64,000 nucleotides of DNA from Dehalococcoidia bacterium (GCA_028285005.1 JANQQP010000037.1:206308-270307), one strand, 5' to 3'. Positions 27,383 to 36,413 are shown, numbered from the stretch's first letter. Numbers and translations are program-made. Notes: a model not told the origin generated them from the sequence alone.

Positions 27383-29170
27383 TTGACAACGACTAAGCGC
27401 ACGTTCGAGAACTGGGTCCCGAATCCCGAATACCAGCGGGTGATGAAGATCGATGCCGAAGAGATCGATGACTTCGAGACTCAGAAGAATCGATTCAAGT
27501 CGGGCGAATGGGCTGAGACCGAGTTCATGCGGTTCCGTTTGCGCCAGGGCGTTTACGGCCAGCGTCAGCCTGACCGCCAGATGATCCGAGTCAAGGCTCC
27601 GTTTGGTGGACTGACCGCGGATCAGATGGACGTACTGGGCGAGATCTCAGAGCAGTATGCGCCGCTCAAGAAAGGTCACCTGACGACCCGGGAGAACGTC
27701 CAGTTCCACCACGTCCCGCTCGATGAGACACCTGATCTACTGCGTACGATCGGTGATGTCGGTCTGACCACTAGAGAAGCCTGCGGCAACACCGTTCGAA
27801 ATGTTGTCGCCCCGCCCAATGCTGGCGTAGACCCGGACGAAGTGTTCGATGTCACCCCTTATGTCGCCGCGTATGCCCGCCACTTCCTGCGTCACCCGAC
27901 TACGCAGATGATGCCGCGGAAGTCGAAGACGGCGTTCTCAGGGTCGGAAAAAGACCTGTCCATGACGCCGATTCACGACGTTGGCTTTGTCGCCCGAGAA
28001 CGGGATGGCAAGAAGGGCTTCAAGATCGTGATCGGTGGTGGACTCTCCATCATGCCGCGAATGGCCAAGACTCTCGAAGAGTTCGTGCCCGTCGAGGACT
28101 TTATCCGGCACGCTGAGGCTGCTCTCCGGATCTTCAACCGCCAGGATGAAGAGCGGAAGAACCTGATGAAAGCCCGGATCAAGTTCACTATCGAGCGGCT
28201 CGGTATCGATACCTTCCGCGAGATGGTGCATGAGGAGCTCAAGGGCGAGTGGGCGAAGAAGCCGATCAACCTGGAAGCCCTGATGTGGGTCGAGGACGAG
28301 GAAGCGGACGCTCCAGCCGTGCCTTCTGACTTCACTCCTGAGCCGACCGGTGACGCCGCTTACGACCACTGGAAGGCGACGAACGTCGTTCCGCAGAAGC
28401 AGGAAGGCTTCAACCTGGTCTTCACCCGTATCGAGCGAGGCGATATCTACGCCGAGCAGTGGGGTCAGCTCGCTGACGTGGCCCGCAAGTTTGCCGGTGG
28501 CCGAGTCCGTATCGACCAGCAGCAGAACATGGTGTTCCGCTGGGTCAGGACAGAGTCGCTCTACGATATCTACAACGCCCTCGGTGACATTGGACTGAAC
28601 GCCCCGGGACGCGAGACGATCAGGGACATCGTGACGTGCCCCGGCACCGACTCCTGCAAGCTTGGCATCACTTCTTCGATGGGCCTTAACAAGGCGCTGG
28701 GCGAGACGCTCGACGAGATGGACCTCAGCGACCCGGATGTCGCTTCGCTGCACATCAAGGCGAGCGGCTGCCCGAACTCATGTGGCCAGCACCACATCGC
28801 CAATATCGGCTTCCACGGCGCAGTTATGAAGGCGCCGGGCGGCCAGGTCCCTGCTTATGAGATGTTCCTCGCTGGTAACTACGACGACGGTAATGTGCGG
28901 GTTGGTCATCGTGTCAGGGCGCGAGTGCCAGCCAAGAAGGCGCCGATCGCACTCAAGGCGATTCTCAACCACTACACGGAGCACCGGAACGACGGCGAGA
29001 AGTTCAACGACTTCGTGGACCGCGTTGGCGTTGCACCGTTCGAGGAGATCTTCAGCCAGTTCAAGGAAGAGATCGGCCCGCTGGACCGGGACCACATCAA
29101 CACCTACATGGACTGGGGCAAGACAGTTCTCTACAAGCTCGAGCGTGGTGAGGGCGAGTGCGCGGTCTAG
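27383..29170 (+). CDS. Ferredoxin-type sulfite/nitrite reductase (siroheme, 4Fe-4S)
   Basis: A 595-residue assimilatory reductase that carries out a six-electron reduction of sulfite to sulfide, or nitrite to ammonia. The two-fold repeated ferrodoxin-like domains are present, with HLTTRENVQFHHV in the first half. The cofactor cysteines are in TCPGTDSCKLG and GCPNSCGQHH, the standard C-x5-C and C-x3-C pairs that bridge siroheme and the 4Fe-4S cluster. Sequence alone does not separate the NirA and CysI functions. The TTG start at 27383 has AGGAG about 7 nt upstream. It lies behind a structured leader with a terminator and ends with its own terminator, so it is a single-gene unit. A 7Fe ferredoxin at about 32 kb could be its electron donor. 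Confidence 0.93.
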   Translation: MTTTKRTFENWVPNPEYQRVMKIDAEEIDDFETQKNRFKSGEWAETEFMRFRLRQGVYGQRQPDRQMIRVKAPFGGLTADQMDVLGEISEQYAPLKKGHLTTRENVQFHHVPLDETPDLLRTIGDVGLTTREACGNTVRNVVAPPNAGVDPDEVFDVTPYVAAYARHFLRHPTTQMMPRKSKTAFSGSEKDLSMTPIHDVGFVARERDGKKGFKIVIGGGLSIMPRMAKTLEEFVPVEDFIRHAEAALRIFNRQDEERKNLMKARIKFTIERLGIDTFREMVHEELKGEWAKKPINLEALMWVEDEEADAPAVPSDFTPEPTGDAAYDHWKATNVVPQKQEGFNLVFTRIERGDIYAEQWGQLADVARKFAGGRVRIDQQQNMVFRWVRTESLYDIYNALGDIGLNAPGRETIRDIVTCPGTDSCKLGITSSMGLNKALGETLDEMDLSDPDVASLHIKASGCPNSCGQHHIANIGFHGAVMKAPGGQVPAYEMFLAGNYDDGNVRVGHRVRARVPAKKAPIALKAILNHYTEHRNDGEKFNDFVDRVGVAPFEEIFSQFKEEIGPLDRDHINTYMDWGKTVLYKLERGEGECAV

Positions 29171-29197
29171 CCTGGTCGAAATACTCGAAACTCAGAG

Positions 29198-29225
29198 CGC
29201 CCTGTCCACTGTGACAGGGCGTTTT
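29198..29225 (+). terminator. Terminator after the sulfite/nitrite reductase gene
   Basis: A 9-bp stem (CGCCCTGTC at 29198-29206 with GACAGGGCG at 29213-29221) followed by TTTT. Confidence 0.88.
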
Positions 29226-29290
29226 GCTTTCGCCACGCTCCGCCTGCAACCTTGCTATTCCGAAATCACACTGGCAGAAAGGTGGTCGTC

Positions 29291-29680
29291 ATGAAGTTCA
29301 GATGGGTGATCGTTTATGTGTCTGACCTTGATGCCACGATGAGCTTCTATGAGCGGGCATTTGGCCTTGAGCGAAGGTTTGTGTCCGATGACGGCGGATA
29401 TGGCGAGATGGCGACCGGCGATACACGAATAGGTTTCGCAACCCAGGCGATGTCGGAAGCCGCGATCGAAGGTGGAGTTGTTCCGCTCGATGCAGGGAGC
29501 AAGCCGCAGGCGACCGAGTTCGGGTTTGCCACGGACGACGTGGAGGCGGCGTACAGACGGGCGGTCAAGGCCGGAGCCACACCTGTTTCAGAGCCTGAAG
29601 TGAAGCCCTGGGGTCAGACGGTCGCCTACGTAAGAGACCTGAACGGAGTGCTTGTAGAGTTCGGGACGGACATCCCGTAG
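29291..29680 (+). CDS. Glyoxalase/bleomycin-resistance (VOC) superfamily protein
   Basis: A 129-residue single-module vicinal-oxygen-chelate protein. The fold is recognisable from VIVYVSDLDATMSFYERAFGL at the N-terminus and the C-terminal PWGQTVAYVRDLNGVLVEFGT, in which a metal-ligand Glu is placed. The first-half His usually found in metal-binding members is not obvious (the strand reads FRWVIVYV), so catalytic metal binding is uncertain. The ATG at 29291 is chosen over an upstream frame because AAGGTGG lies 8 or so nt upstream. Its function is unknown. Confidence 0.82.
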   Translation: MKFRWVIVYVSDLDATMSFYERAFGLERRFVSDDGGYGEMATGDTRIGFATQAMSEAAIEGGVVPLDAGSKPQATEFGFATDDVEAAYRRAVKAGATPVSEPEVKPWGQTVAYVRDLNGVLVEFGTDIP

Positions 29681-29690
29681 GCGAAGGCGA

Positions 29691-30149
29691 CTAGCCCTTC
29701 TTACGGAACCTGCGCTTCGAATCATCGTCGGAAGCACCAGGGAACTCGAGTATGTTGCCGTCTCGCTTCTTGACCTGCCCTGAGGGCTTGACCGGTTTGC
29801 CTCGCCAGTACTTCGGCGAGGTGTCATTGAAGCCGCCGCCCGTCGACCCGTACTTCGCTCGGCGTCGGCGCACAACCACCATGTAATAGCCGACTCCCGC
29901 CAGCGCGAAGCCAGCCAGTGTCAGCGGCAGTACGAACTGGCGGCCGATCGCCGCGATCAACATCAGTACGAGTCCGAGCACGATCAATTTTTCAGGAGTC
30001 GGGTACCAGATCGGCGTGCCGACGCGGACTTTCCTGGGTGCCACGGGTTTAGCGATCCGAATCGGCTCGTTCTTGCGAGAAGCGTCCTTCTCCAGGATCT
30101 CCTCGATCTGTTCCCGCACCTTGTCGTTCGGCTCTTCTACCTGTGGCAT
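29691..30149 (-). CDS. Small membrane protein of unknown function
   Basis: A 152-residue protein not recognised at family level. The first 60 residues are polar and charged, two hydrophobic helices follow back to back (KLIVLGLVLMLIAAIG and VLPLTLAGFALAGVGYYMVVV), then a basic RRRRAK stretch and a Gly/Lys-rich tail. Both termini should be cytoplasmic. The ATG at 30149 is preferred because AAAGG lies 6-7 nt upstream. It is convergent with the glyoxalase-fold gene, 10 bp away, and divergent from hemQ. Confidence 0.68.
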   Translation of the reverse strand: MPQVEEPNDKVREQIEEILEKDASRKNEPIRIAKPVAPRKVRVGTPIWYPTPEKLIVLGLVLMLIAAIGRQFVLPLTLAGFALAGVGYYMVVVRRRRAKYGSTGGGFNDTSPKYWRGKPVKPSGQVKKRDGNILEFPGASDDDSKRRFRKKG

Positions 30150-30303
30150 CGAGTACCTTTTCGTTGATTGAGTCGCCAATCCGCCGTCATCAACATCGAT
30201 TGCATCAACCTGGACGTGGCTCCCGTCTAGTTAGCCTTTTACACTAAGGCCGGCGGGTCCGCATCGGCGTCATCACCAGTTCGTCACCCTCGGTGGGAGT
30301 CAA

Positions 30304-30975
30304 ATGCCTGATATTGAGTACGACGATTTCGTTAAGTTCAGCTTCTTCAAATTGGATCGAACCTGGAGGTCACTTTCGGCTAAGGAGAGGCAGGACTCCA
30401 GGGAGGAGTTCGCAACGGTCGTCGAAGAGCTCTCCTCCAATGGCAGCGTCCGCACCTTCTCAACGGTCGGAACAAGGGCCGACGTGGACTTCATGATGCT
30501 GCAGAGTTCGCCATCTGTGGAGGCGTTCCACGAAACGGCCAGGCGTCTGAATGCCACTCACCTCGCCTCATACCTGGACCAGCCGCACTCATACCTCTCT
30601 GTCAGGCGCAAGACTCGCTACAAGCACGGCGGCGGCAGGCCTGATCTCAAGGACGATTATCGTTACTTCATTATCTACCCCATGGTGAAGACGCGTGCCT
30701 GGTACGGAAAGTCCATGGAAGAGCGCCAAAAGATGATGAATGACCACTTCCGGGTGGGGCACAAGTATCCGATGGTGAAGATCAACACCACCTACGCATT
30801 TGGACTGGACGACCCCGAGTTCGTCGTGGCATTCGAGATGGATGACCCCTCAGACTTCGTCTCGCTGGTGATGGACCTCCGAGAGGTTCCGGCGGCGCAG
30901 TTCACGCTTTCCGAGACGCCCATCTTCACTACGATCAAGATGCCGATTGGCGAGGCGCTCGAAGCGTTGGGCTAG
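30304..30975 (+). CDS. hemQ: Chlorite dismutase-like protein, probable coproheme decarboxylase HemQ
   Basis: A 223-residue member of the chlorite dismutase/HemQ superfamily. HemQ converts coproheme to haem b in the coproporphyrin-dependent pathway. Family motifs visible are YFIIYPMVKTRAWYG, containing the Tyr expected to carry the reaction, and MEERQKMMNDHFRVGHKYP followed by GLDDPEFVVAFE. A true chlorite dismutase needs a distal Arg that I cannot place here, so the HemQ role is favoured. No other haem gene lies nearby. The next gene, a phosphotransferase, starts 39 bp downstream on the same strand. Confidence 0.87.
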   Translation: MPDIEYDDFVKFSFFKLDRTWRSLSAKERQDSREEFATVVEELSSNGSVRTFSTVGTRADVDFMMLQSSPSVEAFHETARRLNATHLASYLDQPHSYLSVRRKTRYKHGGGRPDLKDDYRYFIIYPMVKTRAWYGKSMEERQKMMNDHFRVGHKYPMVKINTTYAFGLDDPEFVVAFEMDDPSDFVSLVMDLREVPAAQFTLSETPIFTTIKMPIGEALEALG

Positions 30976-31014
30976 ATCTAGCAGATGTCCGGATAGCTGG
31001 TTCGGAGGCTGGCG

Positions 31015-32013
31015 GTGATTCAGCACAAGTTTCCGCTGGAGATCGCGTCGACCGGTCTTTCGCCGTGGCTCTCGCCAGACGACGTGACTTCGGTGGCTCC
31101 CTTGCCGGGCTGGCACAACTCGATCTTCAGGGTCGATTTAGTTACCGGCGACCGATATGTGCTGAAAGTGCATGTGCCAGACGAGGACTCTGACTTCGTT
31201 GAGCCCACTCTGCGGATAGCGGACGCATACGCCAGTGTCCTTCCCTTCGTGCCCGGACCGGTCAGAACCCGCGATGGAGCGCTTAAGGCCACGATCGAGC
31301 GGCGCGTTGCGACGCTGTGGCCGTTTGTCGAGGGACAAAACGGCGAGACCAAAGCCGTGACGAACGAAGTAGCCGCAAAGTGTCTTGCGGCCATACACAC
31401 CGCTGGGCTCGAAGTTGGGCGCCAGTTGAGTGATCTTGACTCCGAGACATGGGTCGAAAAGAGCTGGCGAGCCAACTCACGATGGAATCTGGAGACGAAT
31501 GGCGCGTTCCTCTACGCAAACCGGGAGCGCTACGAGTTGTGGCGAGATCATTTGGTCGACGAACTCCGCGTCTCGTGCGACGAGCTAGCCGTTGAGCTGC
31601 GCAAGGTAGACATCGATCATATGACCGCAGTCCCGATCCACGGCGACTTCTACCCGAATAACTTGATGAGCAGTGCTTCGGGTCAGATGGTCGGCGTCAT
31701 CGACTGGGACGAATCGCGAATTGACTGGCGAACGTGGGATCTTGCGAACGGCCTGCTCGAGTTCTGCGCCGGTCCCGCAGGCACTCAGCTGGATGTGACA
31801 AGCGCCAGGGAGTTCATTGGCTACTACGAAGCGGCAGGGTCTGCGCTGACCGAAACGGAACGGGCTACGCTGCCCCTACTGTTGAGAGCCCGCAAGCTGG
31901 ACGAACTCATGTACAGCATCGCCGAGACTGAGAGTGGCGCTGTCGAGGACTGGGAGTACCTGAACCAGTCGCTAGAAGGATGGCTGGAAGTGCGAAACCT
32001 AGAACGGCTGTAA
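31015..32013 (+). CDS. Aminoglycoside phosphotransferase-family kinase
   Basis: A 332-residue small-molecule kinase of the APH/choline/homoserine kinase-like fold. The nucleotide lysine lies in DRYVLKVHV, the catalytic loop is VPIHGDFYPNNLM (Asp and Asn) and the metal Asp is in GVIDWDES. Members include homoserine kinase II, choline kinase and antibiotic kinases; the sequence does not decide the substrate, and resistance should not be assumed. GTG at 31015 has CGGAGG 7 nt upstream. Probably cotranscribed with hemQ, and ended by a strong terminator. Confidence 0.87.
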   Translation: MIQHKFPLEIASTGLSPWLSPDDVTSVAPLPGWHNSIFRVDLVTGDRYVLKVHVPDEDSDFVEPTLRIADAYASVLPFVPGPVRTRDGALKATIERRVATLWPFVEGQNGETKAVTNEVAAKCLAAIHTAGLEVGRQLSDLDSETWVEKSWRANSRWNLETNGAFLYANRERYELWRDHLVDELRVSCDELAVELRKVDIDHMTAVPIHGDFYPNNLMSSASGQMVGVIDWDESRIDWRTWDLANGLLEFCAGPAGTQLDVTSAREFIGYYEAAGSALTETERATLPLLLRARKLDELMYSIAETESGAVEDWEYLNQSLEGWLEVRNLERL

Positions 32014-32020
32014 CCGGCAA

Positions 32021-32056
32021 AAGAAAACCCCGGTCGCAATGGCCGGGGCTTTCTTT
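32021..32056. terminator. Bidirectional terminator between kinase and ferredoxin genes
   Basis: CCCCGG (32028-32033) pairs with CCGGGG (32043-32048), flanked by A-rich and T-rich arms that also pair (AAAGAAAA with CTTTCTTT). It can serve both convergent genes. Confidence 0.85.
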
Positions 32057-32074
32057 CATCTCGATCTGTGTGGT

Positions 32075-32344
32075 TCAGCCGGTGTTCAGGCCGGGCTCTG
32101 AACTGTCGTAGTCATACTCGTAGTTCAGCTTGATGAACTCCTGCTGGTCGTCCGGGACCTGGTCCTCTGGGAAGATCGCGTTCACGGGGCAGACCGGTTC
32201 GCAAGCTGCGCAGTCAATACATTCATCGGGGCTGATAAAGAGCTGGTTGTCGCCGGGTTTCGAGTAGATGCAATCCACCGGGCACACATCTACACAGGCG
32301 CCATCCATGACGTCTACGCAGTCCTTAGCGATGATGTAGGTCAT
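32075..32344 (-). CDS. 7Fe ferredoxin (3Fe-4S + 4Fe-4S)
   Basis: An 89-residue bacterial ferredoxin. Cysteines at 9, 17, 21, 25, 42, 45, 48 and 52 have the spacing of the Thermus/Azotobacter 7Fe type: C9, C17 and C52 hold the 3Fe-4S cluster, and C21, C42, C45 and C48 the 4Fe-4S cluster. The C-terminal 30 residues are acidic. It is a soluble electron carrier and a plausible partner of the siroheme reductase at 27 kb, which is inference. Confidence 0.95.
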   Translation of the reverse strand: MTYIIAKDCVDVMDGACVDVCPVDCIYSKPGDNQLFISPDECIDCAACEPVCPVNAIFPEDQVPDDQQEFIKLNYEYDYDSSEPGLNTG

Positions 32345-32536
32345 TACCCTGGAACTCCTGCAGGCCGCGCTTCTATACTTCGCACGGCAGTGTTAGTTGA
32401 GTCTTCCTGATTCGTCGGTTCTTCGACGACCGAAGCGATCACGGTCGTTCTCGGCTCGGCCAGACCGGATTATACGAACCCCCCTTGCGACTGCAAGAGG
32501 GGTTACGACGGTCGTGGTCAGGTAGAAGGTCAGATA

Positions 32537-32893
32537 CTAGTTGCCGCAGCCACAACCGCCGCCGCCACAGGCACATCCGCCGCCCTGGAAATTCGGGTTC
32601 GAGATCACGAAGCCAGAACGCTCGAAGCCCTCGACGTAGTCGATGCTGGAGCCGGTCAGCAGCTCGGTGCTGTCAGCATCCACGAGCGCCTTGATGGAAC
32701 CGGACTCCACGACGGAATCGGTCTCACCGGCCTCTTCTTCCAGTCCGAAAACGTATTCAATGCCGCCGTTCGGGTCCTGTGTCACGGCAATGCGCAGGTA
32801 AGAGTCTTCCGCGTCCTGCTCTTTGAGCACCTCAACCAGCTTGCTCGATGCAGCGTCCGTGAACTCAATTACCGATTGCTTCTCTGCGACCAT
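32537..32893 (-). CDS. HesB/IscA-family protein with divergent cysteine pattern
   Basis: A 118-residue A-type Fe-S carrier-like protein. The IscA/ErpA fold is recognisable from IEFTDAASSKLVEVL, YLRIAVTQDPNGGIEYVFGLEEE and SIDYVEGFERSGFVISNPN. The first conserved cysteine (GCSG in IscA) is absent, replaced by the DPNGGIEY loop. The usual C-terminal CGCG is enlarged to a Gly/Cys tail with four cysteines (CACGGGGCGCG). It might bind a cluster or zinc through the tail alone. It lies 190 bp upstream of the ferredoxin gene on the same strand. Confidence 0.85.
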   Translation of the reverse strand: MVAEKQSVIEFTDAASSKLVEVLKEQDAEDSYLRIAVTQDPNGGIEYVFGLEEEAGETDSVVESGSIKALVDADSTELLTGSSIDYVEGFERSGFVISNPNFQGGGCACGGGGCGCGN

Positions 32894-33247
32894 CCGGTCC
32901 TCCAGTAGGTGCTAAGAAATCACCTTGGGTGTGTCCCCGTGCTGCTGCTGTTCATTCGAAGAGTCAGGCCAACAGCCGGGACTTTACATGCTCACATGCT
33001 CAATTGTATTGGATGCGGCAAAGCGTCGAAAGTCACACTGCGGTGGGCCGCGAATATCCGTATACGAAAACTTAACAACTTCGTGGTTTACTTACCCATC
33101 TTCCGGCGTATCATTGATGGATAAGGCCCGATACTCCACCGGCGGCGCTGTTTCGCGACGATAACCAGATTCCGGCTGTTTCAAGGCGTTCTGGCGCGCG
33201 CCCAACTCAATAGTAACCCATCACCGACACTGGAGGCTGGACTACCT
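32894..33247. promoter_or_regulatory. Divergent intergenic region with a candidate promoter for the Lrp-type gene
   Basis: 354 bp between the IscA-like gene and the regulator gene. A candidate promoter on the plus strand has -35 TTTACT (33087-33092) and -10 TATCAT (33109-33114) at 16 bp spacing. A GGAGG near 33230 precedes the regulator start. I see no gene or RNA here. Confidence 0.4.
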
Positions 33248-33688
33248 ATGGATACGCTTGACCGAAAGATAATCGCGCTGCTCGAGTCGAACGGACGAGC
33301 ATCGAACGCCAGGATTGCAAGGGATGTAGGGGTCAGCGAGGGCACTGTTCGACGTCGACTTAAGCGCCTGATCCAGGACAAGATTATCAATGTCGTCGCG
33401 CTGCCTGACCCCGGCAAGCTGGGCTACAACTCTGAAGCCATCATCGGCGTTCAGGTCGACCCCGATCAGGTCGACGCCGTTGCTGAGAAGCTGTCAGCGC
33501 TTCAGCACACGCGCTGGGTCGCCGTCACCACAGGCACATACGATGTGTTCGCCTGGGCCACTCTGCCGACCGCTGAGGAGCTCGGTGTCTTCCTGCGAGA
33601 GAAGATCGGCGCTATCGCCGGCGTGCGGCGCACCGAGACATTCGTCAACCTTGGCGTCACCAAGCGCGAGTACGGCATTCCGGTCTAG
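33248..33688 (+). CDS. Lrp/AsnC-family transcriptional regulator
   Basis: A 146-residue regulator with an N-terminal helix-turn-helix (MDTLDRKIIALLESNGRAS then ARDVGVSEGTVRRRLKRL) and a C-terminal ligand-binding RAM domain ending in ETFVNLGV. Such proteins form octamers and respond to amino acids. It has its own promoter candidate and terminator, and is not in an operon, so its targets are not suggested by neighbours. Confidence 0.92.
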   Translation: MDTLDRKIIALLESNGRASNARIARDVGVSEGTVRRRLKRLIQDKIINVVALPDPGKLGYNSEAIIGVQVDPDQVDAVAEKLSALQHTRWVAVTTGTYDVFAWATLPTAEELGVFLREKIGAIAGVRRTETFVNLGVTKREYGIPV

Positions 33689-33741
33689 GGACCGTCCGGC
33701 CTTGGGCCTCATCGGCCCGACTCCGAATTGAATTGACTAGA

Positions 33742-33771
33742 TACCACCGACTTTGGTCGGTGGTAATCTTT
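33742..33771 (+). terminator. Terminator after the Lrp-type gene
   Basis: A perfect 10-bp stem (TACCACCGAC at 33742-33751 and its complement at 33756-33765) with a TTTG loop, followed by ATCTTT. Its position argues against a BioY start upstream of it. Confidence 0.7.
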
Positions 33772-33864
33772 GTTCGCCGGTTTCCGCACGATTCATCTGC
33801 ACGCCGCCACATGGTGCGGACCGTCAATGACCGGCTACCGCTCGAAGCAGCCTGGAGGAACAGT

Positions 33865-34554
33865 TTGCAGTCGACCGTTGCCACACCGGCCACCCAGCTA
33901 CCGGGATTCGCCCGGCTCAAGTCGTTAGCTGGTAAGCGCTCCCCGTCGTTGTTCGATTCGCTGTTCCCACAGGCCAACACCTGGCACAGACTCACCGCTG
34001 CCGTTGCCATGGCGGGATTGACAGCGCTGCTCGCCCAGGGCCGCTTCTTCCTTCCCGACAATCCGGTGCCGATCACATTTCAGACCTATGGCGTCTTAAT
34101 GACAGGCGGTCTACTGGGTCTCAAGTGGGGCCTCGCCTCTGCCGTCATCTATTACCTTGCTGGAATGGCAGGACTGCCTGTCTTCCAGAGTGGAGGCAAC
34201 GGCTGGCAGTATGTCGCACACGGCGTTACCGGCGGTTATCTGCTCGGCTTCATCCTGGCGACCGGTGTGACCGGGTTCCTGTCTGAACGTGGCTGGAACC
34301 GTGGCGCGTCGCTGTGGCCGATGACGATCTCGGCACTCCTCGTCTACGGCCCGGGCCTGATCTGGCTCGCCGTATTCGACTTCGGGTGGCCTGCCGAAGG
34401 CCAGCTATTCAGTTCGGGCATGTATCCGTTCATTCCTGGTGACGTAGTTAAATTGATGCTCGCCGCGTTGACAGTTGGTGTGCTCTGGAAGGTGGCGGAC
34501 AACCGCGGCCAGAGCGCTTCCGGACTCGATAGAGGCGCCAATACTGAGCGGTAG
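33865..34554 (+). CDS. bioY: Biotin transporter BioY
   Basis: A 229-residue membrane protein, the biotin-binding S component of an ECF transporter. About six helices are present; VPITFQTYGVLMTGGLLGLKWG, YYLAGMAGLPVF and GVTGGYLLGFILA are family hallmarks. The TTG at 33865 is chosen because GGAGGA lies 5 nt upstream; longer frames would run through the Lrp terminator hairpin. No bioM/bioN ATPase or T-component genes are adjacent, so it would share an ECF module encoded elsewhere or act alone. It supplies the cofactor of acetyl-CoA carboxylase. Confidence 0.92.
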   Translation: MQSTVATPATQLPGFARLKSLAGKRSPSLFDSLFPQANTWHRLTAAVAMAGLTALLAQGRFFLPDNPVPITFQTYGVLMTGGLLGLKWGLASAVIYYLAGMAGLPVFQSGGNGWQYVAHGVTGGYLLGFILATGVTGFLSERGWNRGASLWPMTISALLVYGPGLIWLAVFDFGWPAEGQLFSSGMYPFIPGDVVKLMLAALTVGVLWKVADNRGQSASGLDRGANTER

Positions 34555-34613
34555 CCCCGCGCACCCAACCTTCCAAACTACCGCCTGAGACGGCGCCAAC
34601 AGGGGATGCTCAG

Positions 34614-36413
34614 TTGCATAAGGACAAGGACTGCGGAGAGCCGCGTAAATCGGATGTCGGACAAGAGATCACGGTCGCGGGATGGGTGAACCGCAGGCGT
34701 GACCACGGAAACCTGATATTCATCGACCTGCGAGACAGGAGCGGCCTGCTTCAGGTCGTATTCAACCCGGAGGTCTCTGAAGACGCTCATCGCCTTGCAG
34801 AGTCACTGCGGTCCGAGTGGGTGGTGAAGGTCCGCGGCAAGGTGAGTAGCCGACTTGAGGGCGCCGAGAACCCCAACCTGGCGACTGGTGAAGTGGAACT
34901 CGTTGCAGAAGAGCTCACGGTCCTCAACGCAGCGCTTACGCCACCGTTCGAAGTTGACGACGAGGTGAACGTCTCCGAAGACCTTCGTCTCCAGTACAGG
35001 TACATCGACCTTCGTCGCCAAAAGATGCAGAAGCTCCTAAAGCTGCGTCACGAGGTGACCGGCATCATCTGGGACCAGATGACTTCAGAGGGCTTCACTC
35101 AGGTCGAAACGCCGGTGCTGATCAAGAGCACGCCTGAGGGCGCTCGTGACTATGTGGTGCCGAGCCGCGTCCACCCGGGCGAGTTCTACGCGCTGCCGCA
35201 GTCACCACAGCAGCTCAAGCAGATCCTGATGGTGTCTGGAATCGAGCGCTACTTTCAGATCGCTCGCTGTTTCCGGGACGAGGACCTGAGAGCGGATCGG
35301 CAGCCCGAGCACACACAGCTCGACTTCGAGATGAGCTTCGTTCATCAAGAGGACGTTACCGCAGTCGTCGAGCGTCTCTACTCTCGGATCCTCGAGGAGA
35401 CCAGGCCGGGAGCCGAAGTCTCGGCGCCCTTCACCCGACTTACCTACGCCGAGTCGATGGACCGATTTGGCACAGATAAGCCTGACCTGCGACTGGGCAT
35501 GGAATTGGCGACTCTCACCGAGACCGCCGCTCGTTCCGAAGCACGAGTCTTCCAGTCCATAGCGGCCGATGGTGGCTCAATCAGAGGTTTTGCGGTCCCG
35601 GGCTGTGCAGACTACGGTCGCAGGCAGACCGACGAACTGATCGAGATTGCCAAACGTCATGGCGCGATGGGCCTCGTCTTCATCGCTATCGACGAATCCG
35701 CAGAGTCGATCGAGACGATGACCGAAGAGCAGGTGAGAGGCCCGCTCAACCGCTTTATGTCGATTGACGTTATCCGCGACCTTGCCCGCGAAACTGGGGC
35801 GAAACCCGGCGATCTGATCCTGATCGTTGCCGGCTCCGAGAAGATGGTGAACCGAGTCCTGGGAGAGCTGCGACTGGAAATGGGCTCTCGATTGGAGCTC
35901 AACGACCCGAACACCTTCGCCTTCGCCTGGGTCACAGACTTTCCACTATTCGAGTGGGATGAGGAATGGAAGCGCTGGGCACCTGCCCACCATGTCTTCT
36001 CCTCGCCTAAAGAGGAGCACATCGATCTGCTGGAGTCCGACCCCGGCGCCGTTCACGCTGACCTGTTCGACCTGGTCTGTAACGGATGGGAGCTCGGCAG
36101 TGGCAGCATTCGAATTCATGATCCCAAGCTGCAGCTCAGGGTCTTCAACGTGATCGGCTACTCGGAAGACGAGATCAGCGACCGATTCGGACACCTGTTG
36201 AGAGCCTTCGAGTACGGCGCTCCGCCTCACGGTGGAATGGGGCTCGGACTGGACCGGCTCGTGGCACTGATCGGCGGGGAGACCTCGATTCGAGAGGTGA
36301 TTGCCTTTCCGAAGACCCAATCGGCATCGGACCCGATGTTCGAGGCACCGTCGGCTATCGGCGAAGATCAGCTCGCTGAACTGCACATTGCGGTTATTAC
36401 GGATGAAGAGTAG
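34614..36413 (+). CDS. aspS: Aspartyl-tRNA synthetase
   Basis: A 599-residue class II synthetase of the long bacterial type. An OB-fold anticodon-binding domain is first (VAGWVNRRRDHGNLIFIDLRDRSG is the usual start, visible as GNLIFIDLRDRSG), then motif 2 with FRDEDLRADRQPEHTQLD, an inserted GAD domain (residues about 290-410) and motif 3 GLGLDRLVALI. Start is TTG at 34614. Whether it is discriminating or non-discriminating for tRNA-Asn is not decided here. Confidence 0.96.
   Translation: MHKDKDCGEPRKSDVGQEITVAGWVNRRRDHGNLIFIDLRDRSGLLQVVFNPEVSEDAHRLAESLRSEWVVKVRGKVSSRLEGAENPNLATGEVELVAEELTVLNAALTPPFEVDDEVNVSEDLRLQYRYIDLRRQKMQKLLKLRHEVTGIIWDQMTSEGFTQVETPVLIKSTPEGARDYVVPSRVHPGEFYALPQSPQQLKQILMVSGIERYFQIARCFRDEDLRADRQPEHTQLDFEMSFVHQEDVTAVVERLYSRILEETRPGAEVSAPFTRLTYAESMDRFGTDKPDLRLGMELATLTETAARSEARVFQSIAADGGSIRGFAVPGCADYGRRQTDELIEIAKRHGAMGLVFIAIDESAESIETMTEEQVRGPLNRFMSIDVIRDLARETGAKPGDLILIVAGSEKMVNRVLGELRLEMGSRLELNDPNTFAFAWVTDFPLFEWDEEWKRWAPAHHVFSSPKEEHIDLLESDPGAVHADLFDLVCNGWELGSGSIRIHDPKLQLRVFNVIGYSEDEISDRFGHLLRAFEYGAPPHGGMGLGLDRLVALIGGETSIREVIAFPKTQSASDPMFEAPSAIGEDQLAELHIAVITDEE

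Noticed and set aside
33733..33864. Upstream extension of BioY
   Set aside because: The extension runs through the Lrp terminator hairpin; the TTG at 33865 has a much better ribosome site.
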